A DNA stretch of 64,000 bases from Candidatus Nitrosocosmicus oleophilus. Lineage in GTDB: Archaea > Thermoproteota > Nitrososphaeria > Nitrososphaerales > Nitrososphaeraceae. Each line of letters opens with the position of its first letter. Position 1 is the stretch's first letter. Below are positions 1 through 9,480 of the stretch, one piece after another. Position numbers and translations under genes: made by a program. The notes beneath the pieces were generated by a model that was not told the DNA's origin, did not search any database, and worked only from the letters and a program-made list of their open reading frames with translations. The stretch covers positions 2,542,001 through 2,606,000 of the forward strand of contig NZ_CP012850.1 of the NCBI RefSeq assembly GCF_000802205.1. The letters are read 5' to 3'.

Positions 1-2
1 TA

Positions 3-527
3 ACCAAAATGGAAGGATACGCCTTAAACCTAAATATGGAAAAATTTAGAATTAGAGATATCATACTCGAAGATATTCACAATTGTGAAGCAAATTTTGA
101 AAAAAGTAAGATAGAAATCAAGTATGATGAAATAGACGACTTACAGATTTTTGCAGACAAGGAGGGCATTAGTCGAGTTATCTCTAATTTGATTAACAAT
201 TCAACAAAGTTCTTGCCCAGCACGGGAGGTATTATCTTAATCACGGTTAAACTGATAAAGTTCCAAAATGATGACAAATCCCTTGATATGGTGCAAATAA
301 GCATAACTGACAACGGAAGTGGTATAGATAATGAAATGTTACCAAAGCTGTTCACAAAATTTGCAACTAAATCATTTCACGGAATTGGCCTTGGATTGTT
401 TATTTCAAAGAGCATAATAGAGGCGCATGGCGGGAAGATATGGGCCGAGAATAATCAGAAAGGACAAGGGGCAACATTTTCATTTGTATTACCATTTGAC
501 AATTCTGAACAGGGTAACAGCAAATAA
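3..527 (+). CDS. Sensor histidine kinase, C-terminal ATPase part (5' end outside window)
   Basis: The reading frame is open to the left edge, so this is the tail of a larger kinase. What remains is a HATPase_c domain. The N box reads RVISNLINNSTKF, the G1 box DNGSGID, the F region PKLFTKF and the G2 box GIGLGLFISKSIIEAHGG. These bind ATP for autophosphorylation of a histidine that must lie upstream of the window. The sensor and dimerisation parts are not visible. A response regulator follows 19 bases after the stop codon, which suggests one transcript and a cognate pair. The stimulus cannot be inferred. The family call is secure; the full length and true start are unknown. Confidence 0.93.
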   Translation, partial: TKMEGYALNLNMEKFRIRDIILEDIHNCEANFEKSKIEIKYDEIDDLQIFADKEGISRVISNLINNSTKFLPSTGGIILITVKLIKFQNDDKSLDMVQISITDNGSGIDNEMLPKLFTKFATKSFHGIGLGLFISKSIIEAHGGKIWAENNQKGQGATFSFVLPFDNSEQGNSK

Positions 528-546
528 GCGTAGTTGGGTTTGCGTA

Positions 547-921
547 TTGACCAAAAGAAAAATATTAATAGTTGATGACGAATTTGACATCACTTTTGTC
601 TTTAAAATTATACTCGAAGAAAGAGGCTTTGCTACTGATATTTACAATGACCCAACCATTGCTTTATCGACGTATAAGCCATACTATTATGATTTAGTAA
701 TGGTTGATCTAAAGTTACCTGGAATGACGGGTTTTGAGTTATATAATCAAATCAGGATGATTGATAATAAGACCAAAATATGCTTTTTGACTTCTAGTGA
801 GCAGTTTCACCAGCAATATCGTAGCAATGAATTTCAAGATTTCGACCCAGATCTTTTCATTCAAAAGCCAGTTGAGAATGAAGTATTGATCAATAAAATC
901 AACAGAATTATTGAAATGTGA
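547..921 (+). CDS. Single-domain response regulator (REC only)
   Basis: A receiver domain of about 124 residues with no output domain. The acidic pocket is the VDDE stretch near the N-terminus, the phospho-acceptor Asp is in MVDLKLPGMTG, the conserved Thr/Ser is in LTSSE, and the switch Lys is in QKPV. The chosen start is TTG at 547, just downstream of the kinase stop; the open frame extends further upstream only inside the kinase gene. CheY-like stand-alone receivers are common in Thaumarchaeota and pass phosphate to partner proteins rather than binding DNA. It is probably phosphorylated by the upstream kinase (inference from adjacency). Confidence 0.9.
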   Translation: MTKRKILIVDDEFDITFVFKIILEERGFATDIYNDPTIALSTYKPYYYDLVMVDLKLPGMTGFELYNQIRMIDNKTKICFLTSSEQFHQQYRSNEFQDFDPDLFIQKPVENEVLINKINRIIEM

Positions 922-1186
922 TCTACTGAAAGGATATTCACTTAAATTCTACGATTAAGCCGCAATCTTTTATTCCTAATAATATGCATAGAATCAGACA
1001 TAATTCCTATATTTTGATAACTGTTTATCATTCCCCCAAGTCAGCAAGCAATGGTTGTATAGTATCGACTCTTACTGACTTGATTACTCCGCTATTTGGT
1101 TCTAACAAATACAATAGATTTTAACCAATGACACCCCTCAGGTAATGAAATTTTATGAAATACAGGATCTAAAGGGGTGATTATGT

Positions 1187-1642
1187 TTAAATAACAATCA
1201 CTTTTCCCACCATGCCCGGATGTAATATACAATAATATGGATATTCACCTGCTATTTCAAATTTGTATTCGTAACTTTTACCGGTACTAGATAGTGCTGT
1301 TGGACCTGCCAACCCGGAATCGAATATCTGAGATGCATCAGCGTTTCCCAAGCCCCCTGAAGTAACAGTATGAAATGAAAAATCGTCATTTGTCCACAGA
1401 ACAGTCTGGCCAACGTTTACCATTATAGGATTTGGATTATAAGCAGTGTCTGTTAGAAATGTCGCTCCAGGTACAATTGATACTAATGTTTTATCTGTAT
1501 TGGGTATTGTGACATTCCTGGGCACCGGGGATATCATATCACCTACTTTTTGAGCATTTACATATTGAAAATGTACTTGAAGGGAAACTAGAACTGCAGC
1601 CAGGGTTAACACAACCATAAAAGTAAGTGGGATTATTTTCAT
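1187..1642 (-). CDS. Secreted/anchored cupredoxin (plastocyanin-like blue copper protein)
   Basis: 151 residues. An N-terminal signal peptide or anchor of about 30 residues is followed by one cupredoxin fold. Likely type 1 copper ligands are His91 (FSFHTV), Cys138, His141 and Met144 (YYCILHPGM). Ammonia-oxidising archaea carry many such proteins, thought to replace cytochrome c as electron carriers outside the membrane. It stands alone, convergent with the response regulator and divergent from the transporter gene. A partner oxidase is not visible here. The family assignment is strong; the specific electron donor and acceptor are unknown. Confidence 0.92.
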   Translation of the reverse strand: MKIIPLTFMVVLTLAAVLVSLQVHFQYVNAQKVGDMISPVPRNVTIPNTDKTLVSIVPGATFLTDTAYNPNPIMVNVGQTVLWTNDDFSFHTVTSGGLGNADASQIFDSGLAGPTALSSTGKSYEYKFEIAGEYPYYCILHPGMVGKVIVI

Positions 1643-1927
1643 CAGTGGATATAAGTAAATTGATCCTTAATATTTCATATTAAATCATATTTGAGTCAAG
1701 TGCATTTTCGTAACATTCACTCACAATGTTCAGATTATTTTGATTTAGGGATTCTCGGACTAATCGAGGCACTTGCGCTCATTATTTCTTCCATAAAATC
1801 AAGCATGATTCGCAGATCTTTAGGTACGAGGCTGATTGAATATCTGTTTCGGTTTATAATTATTATACAATTATTTAAATAAACATTTATTTCCTCACCT
1901 CTAGCTTTCAGTAAATATCAAAAGAAA

Positions 1928-2962
1928 ATGAATTTGAATCACCAAACCAAAATATGGTTAATTTTGATTTCCCTTTGGGTAATTAATGGTTCCAGCTTCC
2001 TTGCAATTAAAGTGGCCATCGATACGATCCCTCCTCTTTTGAGTGCCGGTTTGCGTTTTAGTATAGCTGGCGCAATATTATTCACAATTTATTTCCTTCA
2101 AGTAAATAGACGTAGATTGTGGGAACACCACGACCTAGATCATTCACAGAAAATACCTGAAGTAGGACAAAATATACGAGCTCAGGTAAAGGTGCCTAGA
2201 GAGAAGATTACACTCCAACAATGGAAGGACAGTCTTATTTTAGGTGTTACCTTATTTTTAGGGGGACAAGGATTGTTAACCTGGGGAGCCCAATACTTAT
2301 CTTCAGGCATGACAGGATTGCTGAACTCTACTATTCCTTTATGGGTAGCGATTATAGGCTATTTGTTGTATAGATGGTTTAAGAAAGACACCCTTGGCAA
2401 CAAAATGAATAAAGGAACTATGTTAGGTTTAGTCGCTGGTTTTGGGGGATTGATGCTCCTAGTGGGCCCTTCAATTGGTTCAGGAGACCTTGATCCTATT
2501 GGAACAGTAGCGTTAATAATTAGTTCAATCTCATGGGCCATTGGATCTATTTATTCAACCAGAGCCCAACTCCCAGTGAGCATATTGGCTTCTGCAGGTA
2601 TGATAATGATCACTGGAGGCTTGATGCTTACTGGTGTGAGTTTCATATTTGGGGAGTATAGAGATTTGGATCTGACGCAGATCTCAATCCAGTCTATAGT
2701 AGCGCAAATATACTTGATAGGAATAATTACGGTTGTAGGGTTTACTGATTTTTACTGGCTCCTAAGGGTGACATCTGCCTCCCTCGCAAATACATTTGCC
2801 TACGTTAGTCCGGTGATAGCAGTGCTTCTAGGGGTGGTAGTATTGCATGAAAACATAACTCTAATTACCGTAATAGCTATGGTTATAATTCTGGCAGGAG
2901 TCGCATTGATGGTGACAAAAAAGAAGGCACCAAGCAAATCAAAACAGATCGAGTCTAGTTGA
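1928..2962 (+). CDS. EamA/DMT-family transporter
   Basis: 344 residues with about ten hydrophobic segments in two EamA halves. The first starts IWLILISLWVINGSSFLAIK, the second lies around residues 190-330 and ends in a Lys/Ser-rich tail. A hydrophilic insert at about residues 57-95 separates helices 2 and 3, which is longer than usual. DMT carriers export or import amino acids, nucleobases or other small metabolites; the substrate is not readable from sequence. The gene is monocistronic. The start ATG is close behind an AT-rich promoter-like stretch. Confidence 0.9.
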   Translation: MNLNHQTKIWLILISLWVINGSSFLAIKVAIDTIPPLLSAGLRFSIAGAILFTIYFLQVNRRRLWEHHDLDHSQKIPEVGQNIRAQVKVPREKITLQQWKDSLILGVTLFLGGQGLLTWGAQYLSSGMTGLLNSTIPLWVAIIGYLLYRWFKKDTLGNKMNKGTMLGLVAGFGGLMLLVGPSIGSGDLDPIGTVALIISSISWAIGSIYSTRAQLPVSILASAGMIMITGGLMLTGVSFIFGEYRDLDLTQISIQSIVAQIYLIGIITVVGFTDFYWLLRVTSASLANTFAYVSPVIAVLLGVVVLHENITLITVIAMVIILAGVALMVTKKKAPSKSKQIESS

Positions 2963-3559
2963 CAAGGATATCAAAGATCCTCTGTTTTGAAAGTATTACG
3001 CTGGGGTTAAATTTAGTCGACCCACTTAGTGTGAGTCAAATTTTATACACCTATAATAAATTACTATTACCTTGTCTCTTGTTTTTTCATACTGAGATAA
3101 GACACTATCCCATCTAGACAAACCAGTTCTTATCACCTTCATCCAATTTATTCCACCTTCTTATCTCTATGGAATAATTTGACACTTTTAACAAAGAGGT
3201 GGACAATTTTGTGATATTCCATAAACGTTATATACATTGGGGTTCCTATTAATGGTAAGAAAATTCAAGTTGATCTAGCAAGAAATTACAGATTTGAAAG
3301 AATAATACATCAACAATAAATTATCAAGACAAGTAGGATTTCTTAGTGTTCAATTAGAGTTAGATTTGTTATTAGGGTTAATTAGAGTAGAAATTGAAGA
3401 TCGAATAAATATCAAAATTCATGAAGGTATATTTCAATCCATTTTGCAATCGTATGCATCAAATCATGCTGTTAAATCATTATCATATTTCTGTTAGAAT
3501 AATGGTTCGTCTAAAGGTAAGAAAGAATAGTTAAAAAGAACACATCCAATTAACTTCTA
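2963..3559. other. Intergenic region, no gene seen
   Basis: AT-rich. A GTTATATAC TATA-like sequence near 3228 precedes only very short frames. No conserved protein or RNA was recognised. Confidence 0.5.
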
Positions 3560-3991
3560 TTGGCTGTGTATATAGACTTGGAAAATATTGATGCCGATAC
3601 GAGGTCCGTCTTATTGAGAGACATGGAATTAGAGTTTTTCCCAAACGACAATAATCTTACACATTATTACAGTATCATAAATTTAGAAGACACTAATAAT
3701 GGAGAAATTGGAGGTAGGGTTAGCTATGACCCAGCCACTGTTAAAGGGGTAGAGCTAGCCGAGAATCTAGACCACATAAATGATATCAAACATAAAATTA
3801 GAGATATAATGCTAAGAAATTCAATTACTGAATATGTCGCAACTAGAGATAGGCAATCTACCAATACGATACTCGTAATGAAACGAACTAGTGGAGAATC
3901 TATAGGGATCTTTCATTGTAGGCATTGTGCCATGGAATTTGATGACGAAATCCAGCTCAGTAGTCATCTGCGCATGCACTATCTCATTTAA
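3560..3991 (+). CDS. C2H2 zinc-finger protein with novel N-terminal domain
   Basis: 143 residues. The C-terminus is a single C2H2 finger: Cys120, Cys123, His136 and His140 (C-x2-C-x12-H-x3-H). The first 110 residues are not a family I recognise, but they match the protein at 17469-17825: both contain an I(T/L)(E/D)YV(A/V)TRD stretch, then NT..L, then G.(I/L)GI(F/Y) running into the finger. The frame starts with TTG at 3560; a GTG at 3566 is also possible. One finger is too little for sequence-specific DNA binding, so a role in protein contact or as part of a multimer is as likely as regulation. Confidence 0.78.
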   Translation: MAVYIDLENIDADTRSVLLRDMELEFFPNDNNLTHYYSIINLEDTNNGEIGGRVSYDPATVKGVELAENLDHINDIKHKIRDIMLRNSITEYVATRDRQSTNTILVMKRTSGESIGIFHCRHCAMEFDDEIQLSSHLRMHYLI

Positions 3992-4113
3992 TATCCTAAA
4001 TCAACTTATTACATCATAAAGTGACACGAACAGTGACTCTCTATTTCGGAAATAAGAGGCCTTTAGAGAAAACTTGAGATAATTGTTCATAAACTTTGTA
4101 CGATCTTGATATC

Positions 4114-4288
4114 AATAAAAAAGAATGAATGAATAACAAATATTGCATGATTCAGTACTATACATCATGATGGTACGAGGACATTCATTCTGTTCCTTCT
4201 AGCAGACAATATCTGAATTACATTTTATTATAGGATAATAGAATATACGGGTTAATAAAAAAAATACTACCACTATATTCTGTAAGAT
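4114..4288. repeat. 175-bp perfect direct repeat, copy 1
   Basis: Identical over 175 bases to 6113-6287, with 1999 bases between copy starts. It holds a 10-bp inverted repeat, AGAATGAATG at 4122-4131 and CATTCATTCT at 4192-4201, that could fold into a long-loop hairpin. It contains a smaller internal CATGAT/ATCATG pair. No coding frame fits it. It may be a non-autonomous mobile element, a duplicated regulatory or RNA element, or a simple duplication. Confidence 0.9.
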
Positions 4289-4610
4289 ATTGTTATAATA
4301 ACGAAATCAAAAAATTGAGAATTGTGCAATTTGATCCCAAATCAAATACAAAATTAGTTTCCCATTGGCAGTTCACCAGGGTTGTGACCAAAAAGATTGT
4401 TTTGCTTGATTTGTTAAATCGCAAGAGTCACTGAAATAAACCGAGATAAACCGTGACCATCCAGATTGAAAAATTGTAATACAAACCCACTAATCTTTAG
4501 TGCCAATCAAAGAATTACATATAGTAACGAAGACATAGAAAGGCTCAACGAACAAACCTTCCTAAATAGTAGTATAATTCTTAATACCGTAAATTTAATT
4601 AATTTTGGTA

Positions 4611-5096
4611 TTACTTATCCCTTTTTGGAAATAGATCTCCTATGAATTCATAAAATGTAAGTTCAATTAAATACATCGCATTTGACATTTCAATTACGCT
4701 ATCCCATAGATATTGTTTACATTCTATGGAATTTACATCTACAAATAAATACTTCTCTACACTAATCACTGAATTTTCAATCTTGCAAAGCAATCTTATT
4801 GGCGATAGTATCTTGTGTATCCGGATAAAAAGATTGTTTTGAACCTCTTCCTTCAGATGTTCAAAGTCGCTTCTATCTTTTGGGTTAAATGCTACGCTCA
4901 TTCGCAGTAGAAACCCATCCTTAAGATCAGCGTCTGAGACAATTTCAAAAAATTTAATATCCTGGTTTGGTGGAAATACCTTGGCATAGTACTCTGAAGA
5001 ACTAGTTCTCATGTTCTCGTCCTTTATGGTATAACTATAATCCCTCAACCATTGAAGAATCGTGTTATAAACTAGATCCTTGTTACTATCAGTCAA
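4611..5096 (-). CDS. Conserved archaeal protein, DUF2299-like
   Basis: 161 residues, cytoplasmic, no membrane segment. The N-terminal half matches the protein at 12104-12574: D.NK....N.I..WLRD, then S.(Y/F)YAK, then EI.S, then F.LR. This resembles the archaeal DUF2299 group of small alpha/beta proteins with a secretion-chaperone-like fold (family name from memory). No catalytic motif is visible. The gene is isolated between two gene-poor regions. That it is a real gene is well supported by the paralogue; the function is unknown. Confidence 0.75.
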   Translation of the reverse strand: MTDSNKDLVYNTILQWLRDYSYTIKDENMRTSSSEYYAKVFPPNQDIKFFEIVSDADLKDGFLLRMSVAFNPKDRSDFEHLKEEVQNNLFIRIHKILSPIRLLCKIENSVISVEKYLFVDVNSIECKQYLWDSVIEMSNAMYLIELTFYEFIGDLFPKRDK

Positions 5097-6112
5097 TATG
5101 TTGTGTTGCTAGATCAAATATTTAAAGAGATTGAATCTATATTGCCACCCAGTAATATGATCATACCAGCTAAATTCCATTTTGAGTAAATAACAGAGTA
5201 TTAGGAGTAATTGTTTTAAGAAAGAAAACAAGACATGAATCCAAAATCGGTATTAACCCTATATAGAACCCTCATTTACGAATTGCAATCAAGAGTCATT
5301 GATCAATGATCAATGATCAAAGAATCCCAATCTGTTAGTAGGCCCATTAAAGTACTGGAATCATATGATAATCCTATATTAAAGTTTAAAAGTAAAATTT
5401 CTGAAATGAATCAATAATTGAAACGAATTCAAATACCCGGGATGATTGTTTTACTATTCCCTGTTTGGTATTAACCATACGATATCTACCCTTCGTCACT
5501 TTTTCTTTAGATTATCATACTGGCTATCAAGATTCCGGGATTTAAGAAAATCTGCAATAAAGAAAATTCACATCCTCACATGTATATGAAAAGTCAATGG
5601 TTGATTGCCCCGGTCTCTATTTGAATTATTGTTATCAATAGTTAGCAACTAGTTTCAATTGTGACGAATGTTTTACCACATTGATTATGTTCATTTCATT
5701 TTTCCAATTCGTAAATAAAACGAAGGACCTATTAGACTTGAATATAATTTTGTTAGATATTTTTTTTACTACATATTTTGGATCAGATCACCTTTTGATT
5801 ATCCGGTAAATGATGCTAATTAGAACAATATAATTTAGGCAGAGTATCCGGCCTAGATTAGATGTTCGGGTGACGAAACTTGAATTTCCGTAGTAGGAAT
5901 GCGCATATGAACGTTTATTCATTCGCGTAGTAACCATAATGAAATAACACAGTATGCAGATTTCATCCAGAGCTCGCCGGCAGTTACTCTAATTTTTAGG
6001 TTATCCTTTTCCCATCTACATTAAAACTAATATTGATCTTGCAGTATACAAATTACAAAATTAGGCACATGTGAGAACCAACAAATCAAATATCCATAAA
6101 CGGGACTTTTAA
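5097..6112. other. Gene-poor region with a short broken frame and 7-bp tandem repeat
   Basis: A frame at 5235-5417 would give a 24-residue peptide beginning MNPKSVLTLYRTLIYELQ, then a TGA at 5307-5309, then a further open 35 codons. At the break the heptamer TGATCAA occurs three times in tandem (about 5299-5320). Nothing else was recognised up to the second 175-bp repeat. Confidence 0.4.
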
Positions 6113-6287
6113 AATAAAAAAGAATGAATGAATAACAAATATTGCATGATTCAGTACTATACATCATGATGGTACGAGGACATTCATTCTGTTCCTTCTA
6201 GCAGACAATATCTGAATTACATTTTATTATAGGATAATAGAATATACGGGTTAATAAAAAAAATACTACCACTATATTCTGTAAGAT
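6113..6287. repeat. 175-bp perfect direct repeat, copy 2
   Basis: Second copy of 4114-4288, same orientation and no difference seen. Flanks diverge immediately on both sides (CAATA versus AAATA on the left, GATAT versus GATTC on the right), so the boundaries are sharp. No target-site duplication is obvious. Confidence 0.9.
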
Positions 6288-6463
6288 TCCTAAATGAAAA
6301 CAAAATGAGGTACAGCTTATTCCAAATCCAAAAAACAAGCATTGAAATTCTAGACCACTGCTTCTAGATTCGATCAGAATCACACTCATTGGTAGACAAT
6401 TTTGTTGTTTGATACAGCGATCTTAGTTTATACTTACCTTAGAATTTACCATTCATACTAGAT

Positions 6464-6694
6464 ATGACAAAATTTAGTCGCAAATCAGGTAGATGGTGGT
6501 TTGTTTTCGGATCTATATTGATTATTATGGGAATCATATTTCAGTTACAGAGCATTTCATTGATTGGCCCCTCTTCCTCATTTATGTACTCGAATCATGA
6601 CTGGACACTTAATGGCTATATAATTATAGGGACTGGAATCATTGTCCTAGTAATCGGAATCTATGTAAAGACAGTAAGGTATAAAAAACTTTAA
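6464..6694 (+). CDS. Small two-helix membrane protein
   Basis: 76 residues. A basic N-terminus (MTKFSRKSGR) leads into a hydrophobic helix at about residues 12-34, then a polar extracytoplasmic loop (SSSFMYSNHDW), a second helix at about 50-68 and a basic tail. This is the typical form of small archaeal membrane proteins of unknown role. No motif or family was recognised and there is no operon partner. Confidence 0.6.
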   Translation: MTKFSRKSGRWWFVFGSILIIMGIIFQLQSISLIGPSSSFMYSNHDWTLNGYIIIGTGIIVLVIGIYVKTVRYKKL

Positions 6695-6771
6695 AATTCT
6701 TGAATATCGTAAATATCATTCTGGCTCGAATTCTACTTCTTACAACTAGTAAAAAGCTCTTCGGGCTAATT

Positions 6772-7398
6772 TCAATTGTTGGTCAAAAATAATGTAAGAA
6801 TTTTGATTCTCTCTTGATCGTTACTAAATAAATCTATATACGTAGAAGTATAATTGGGAGGTACTCCTTCAACTATGTTATTTACACAAAACCCTAAATC
6901 GGTAAAAGTGGCAATAATCCACTCTTTCCAATTCATGTATTCATCACATATGACCGGTGAAAAGAGCTCATCGGTGTACTCAGTTATTAATAGCAGATGA
7001 CCATTTTTCTTAATTTTATGTAATAAAGTTTTGTATAATGGTTTCCAGAATATCTCATTTTCACGATCAATATATTTTGGATGCGGTAGCACAGACAAGA
7101 TTTCATCTACTGAATAATCTGGTAATTCGTCAATTACCTTTTCAAACGGACTATTTACAAATAACAAATTATCCTTCCTATTCGAGAATAGTAGGCAAGA
7201 TTTCCTATGCTGAGAAGGATCTATCTCTATTCCAAGATGAAAGGTATTCCGGTTCTCATCCTTGTTCGATAATTGATATAGAAATTTCCCATCGCCACAG
7301 CCCAGTTCAACTATCAGTTTATCATAATTGGTCAAAAATGACACGTTAATAGTATGGTCCATCTGATCAAGAAATATACTAGATTTAAATAAATTCAT
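6772..7398 (-). CDS. Class I SAM-dependent methyltransferase, TrmB-like
   Basis: 208 residues with a Rossmann methyltransferase core. The SAM-binding loop is VELGCGDGKFL at about residues 30-40 and the acidic end of beta 2 is LGIEID. The later stretch LSVLPHPKYIDRENEIFWKP followed by GHLLLITEYTDE is arranged as in tRNA (guanine-N7) methyltransferases (PDPWPKKRH..., G...L.TD). It could be a tRNA m7G46-type enzyme or a relative with another target. It is divergently oriented from the SDR gene downstream. The methyltransferase call is firm; the substrate is inferred. Confidence 0.72.
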   Translation of the reverse strand: MNLFKSSIFLDQMDHTINVSFLTNYDKLIVELGCGDGKFLYQLSNKDENRNTFHLGIEIDPSQHRKSCLLFSNRKDNLLFVNSPFEKVIDELPDYSVDEILSVLPHPKYIDRENEIFWKPLYKTLLHKIKKNGHLLLITEYTDELFSPVICDEYMNWKEWIIATFTDLGFCVNNIVEGVPPNYTSTYIDLFSNDQERIKILTLFLTNN

Positions 7399-7559
7399 TC
7401 ACATTATTTGCAATTTTGTAGTTCATGACCAGTTAGTTGATTCAGATATTATGGCTGAGAAGACTATATTGATTCTATCAAAATTTGGTGTATAGGCAGA
7501 GCATTCATTTTAAAAGAGGAATGGAAAAGTAAATTCATAACTAGGTATAATGTAAACCA

Positions 7560-8318
7560 ATGGATCGTGATTTTTATGATCAAGTGATATTGGTTACTGG
7601 TGGCACAGGTGCATTAGGTTCTAAAGTATCAGAATCGTTTATGAACTTTTCTCCAAAAGCTATCATCATAACTTATAGATCTGAAACCGAAATGCAAGAA
7701 TCGAAGACAAAAATCCTTGATGGAAGTAGTAAGAAACAAAAAGAGAATCACCATACACAAGTGGAATTCGTGAAGGCTGATATTACTCATGAAGACGAAG
7801 TCAAAACACTAATCTCAGGTATACTTGAAAAATTTGGACAAGTCCACGTTTTAGCAAATGTAGTTGGAGGGTATATTGGTGGTAAAAGTGTAAGTGAAAC
7901 AAGTGAAGAAGAATGGGATAAGATGATGTTGATTAATTTGAAATCTGCGTTCCTCATAAGTAAACATGTTATGAATTCTATGAAGACGAAAAAGTTTGGA
8001 AAGATTGTTCATATATCTTCAGCAACCGGTGCAAAAGCCAGTGGTAATGATTCAGCGTACGCAGCTTCAAAGGCGGGATTAATAAGACTTGTTGAATCAA
8101 TGGCTGAGGAGACAAATGGTCTAAATATAACCATTAATTGCATTCTTCCAACCATAATAGATACGGAATCAAATAGAAAAGCCATGCCTAAGTCCAATTT
8201 CTCAACATGGATAGCACCCGCGGACTTGGCTAAGGTAATTTGCTTTTTAGCTTCAGAAGATTCCAAAATAATTAATGGGGTCGCACTCCCAACGCGCGGA
8301 AACTCTTATGGTTCATAA
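7560..8318 (+). CDS. Short-chain dehydrogenase/reductase (SDR)
   Basis: 252 residues, classical SDR length. The nucleotide-binding turn is TGGTGALG at about residues 13-20. The catalytic Ser is in HISSATG and the YxxxK pair is Tyr167 and Lys171 (YAASK). The usual NNAG after beta 4 is replaced by ANVVGG. It reduces or oxidises a carbonyl or hydroxyl with NAD(P)H; the substrate is unknown. It is monocistronic, with a hemerythrin-like gene 330 bases downstream. The second SDR at 34197 is a different subgroup. Confidence 0.9.
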   Translation: MDRDFYDQVILVTGGTGALGSKVSESFMNFSPKAIIITYRSETEMQESKTKILDGSSKKQKENHHTQVEFVKADITHEDEVKTLISGILEKFGQVHVLANVVGGYIGGKSVSETSEEEWDKMMLINLKSAFLISKHVMNSMKTKKFGKIVHISSATGAKASGNDSAYAASKAGLIRLVESMAEETNGLNITINCILPTIIDTESNRKAMPKSNFSTWIAPADLAKVICFLASEDSKIINGVALPTRGNSYGS

Positions 8319-8644
8319 TTCTCTGTACGGATTAGCCATACAAGACAAATCACAGATTATTCCAAAATTATTCGACTGAATCGACATGGGTTCAACCATA
8401 TTTGATAAAACTGAGATGATTATTATGAAAATCCATCTAATAATATTGGTTTTGGTTGTACTTTATTGATCGATGACGAGATTGAATAATTTTCAAAATA
8501 TTATTAAGATTTACTTTTATAGGTTGACCTATAACCCAATGGACACTACAAGAATAAGAAGCGACCAATCATATGTGAATAATTGCCATCCTATCCGGGC
8601 ACTTGAATTAGAGGATTTATTTATTAACAAATTACTATACTTAA

Positions 8645-9241
8645 TTGTCAAAATTGAAATCAACTCAAGATCTTAAGCATGATCACATTACCATAAGAAG
8701 AATTAAAGATGTCGCTTTGACATGCTCAAAGAAACTATACGAGGCTAAATATGTTCCTATAGAAGATATAGAAATTATTTCAGTAGTAATTGAGGAATTT
8801 GTTGATCATTTTCACCATGGGAAAGAAGAAACTGCCTACTTTCCTGAAACTAAAGTAAATAGTGAATTTTCAGAAGAAATACGCAAATTTCTGATTGAGC
8901 ATGAGTTTGGAAGAAGAATAGCCATCATGCTCAGGAGAGCAGTAAATGAATGGAAATCGAAAATCAAAGAGGTCGATAATAATGAAGAACAAAGGATACT
9001 TCTCGTAGAACCTATTGCAAGATTCTTGAAAGCATACGCCATTTTTATCGATGACCATACTGGAAAAGAAGATAACTTCTTTGATAGTGTTGAAGAAGGT
9101 AAGATTATATCCGAGAGTGAAGACGAATGGCTGTTAAAGCATTACGAATCATGCATGAATCAAGTAGGCGGGAAAATAAGGATTGAACAAATGATTAAGT
9201 TAATAAATTATCTTGAGACTAGAGAATGGATGAAGGATTGA
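8645..9241 (+). CDS. Hemerythrin-like (HHE) domain protein
   Basis: 198 residues, all-helical. Candidate diiron ligands follow the HHE pattern: KHDH near residue 12, HFHHGKEE around 57-63, EHEFGRR around 86 and DDHTGKEDNFF around 137-146. Such proteins bind O2 or NO or buffer iron. The start is TTG at 8645 because the HDH motif needs the N-terminal helix and no ATG precedes it in frame. A link to NO or oxygen sensing in an ammonia oxidiser is plausible but only inferred. Confidence 0.85.
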   Translation: MSKLKSTQDLKHDHITIRRIKDVALTCSKKLYEAKYVPIEDIEIISVVIEEFVDHFHHGKEETAYFPETKVNSEFSEEIRKFLIEHEFGRRIAIMLRRAVNEWKSKIKEVDNNEEQRILLVEPIARFLKAYAIFIDDHTGKEDNFFDSVEEGKIISESEDEWLLKHYESCMNQVGGKIRIEQMIKLINYLETREWMKD

Positions 9242-9480
9242 TGCTGTTTACTCGAGAACTCTAGTTTAGGAAGAAAGCAGAAATCAAGATTTCGTAGCTA
9301 GGGATCAACTTTGAGACCCTAAAATTGATTTCAATATAAAAGGATGACAATTCCAGTCACTCTTATCCGGGATTTCGTTTTTTCTAATTTAATCCCATAT
9401 AAAAGCAGGGCTAAGATCTTCCCACCTCATAAAGTATAAAAAGAAGGAATAGTTTTGTCTGAATTCATAAAAAATGATTA

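Noticed and set aside
1691-1882. 63-codon plus-strand frame
   Set aside because: No ATG start, no recognisable features, lies in a divergent promoter region.
8473-8676. 67-codon frame overlapping the hemerythrin start
   Set aside because: Overlaps a well-supported gene and lacks motif or conservation signs.
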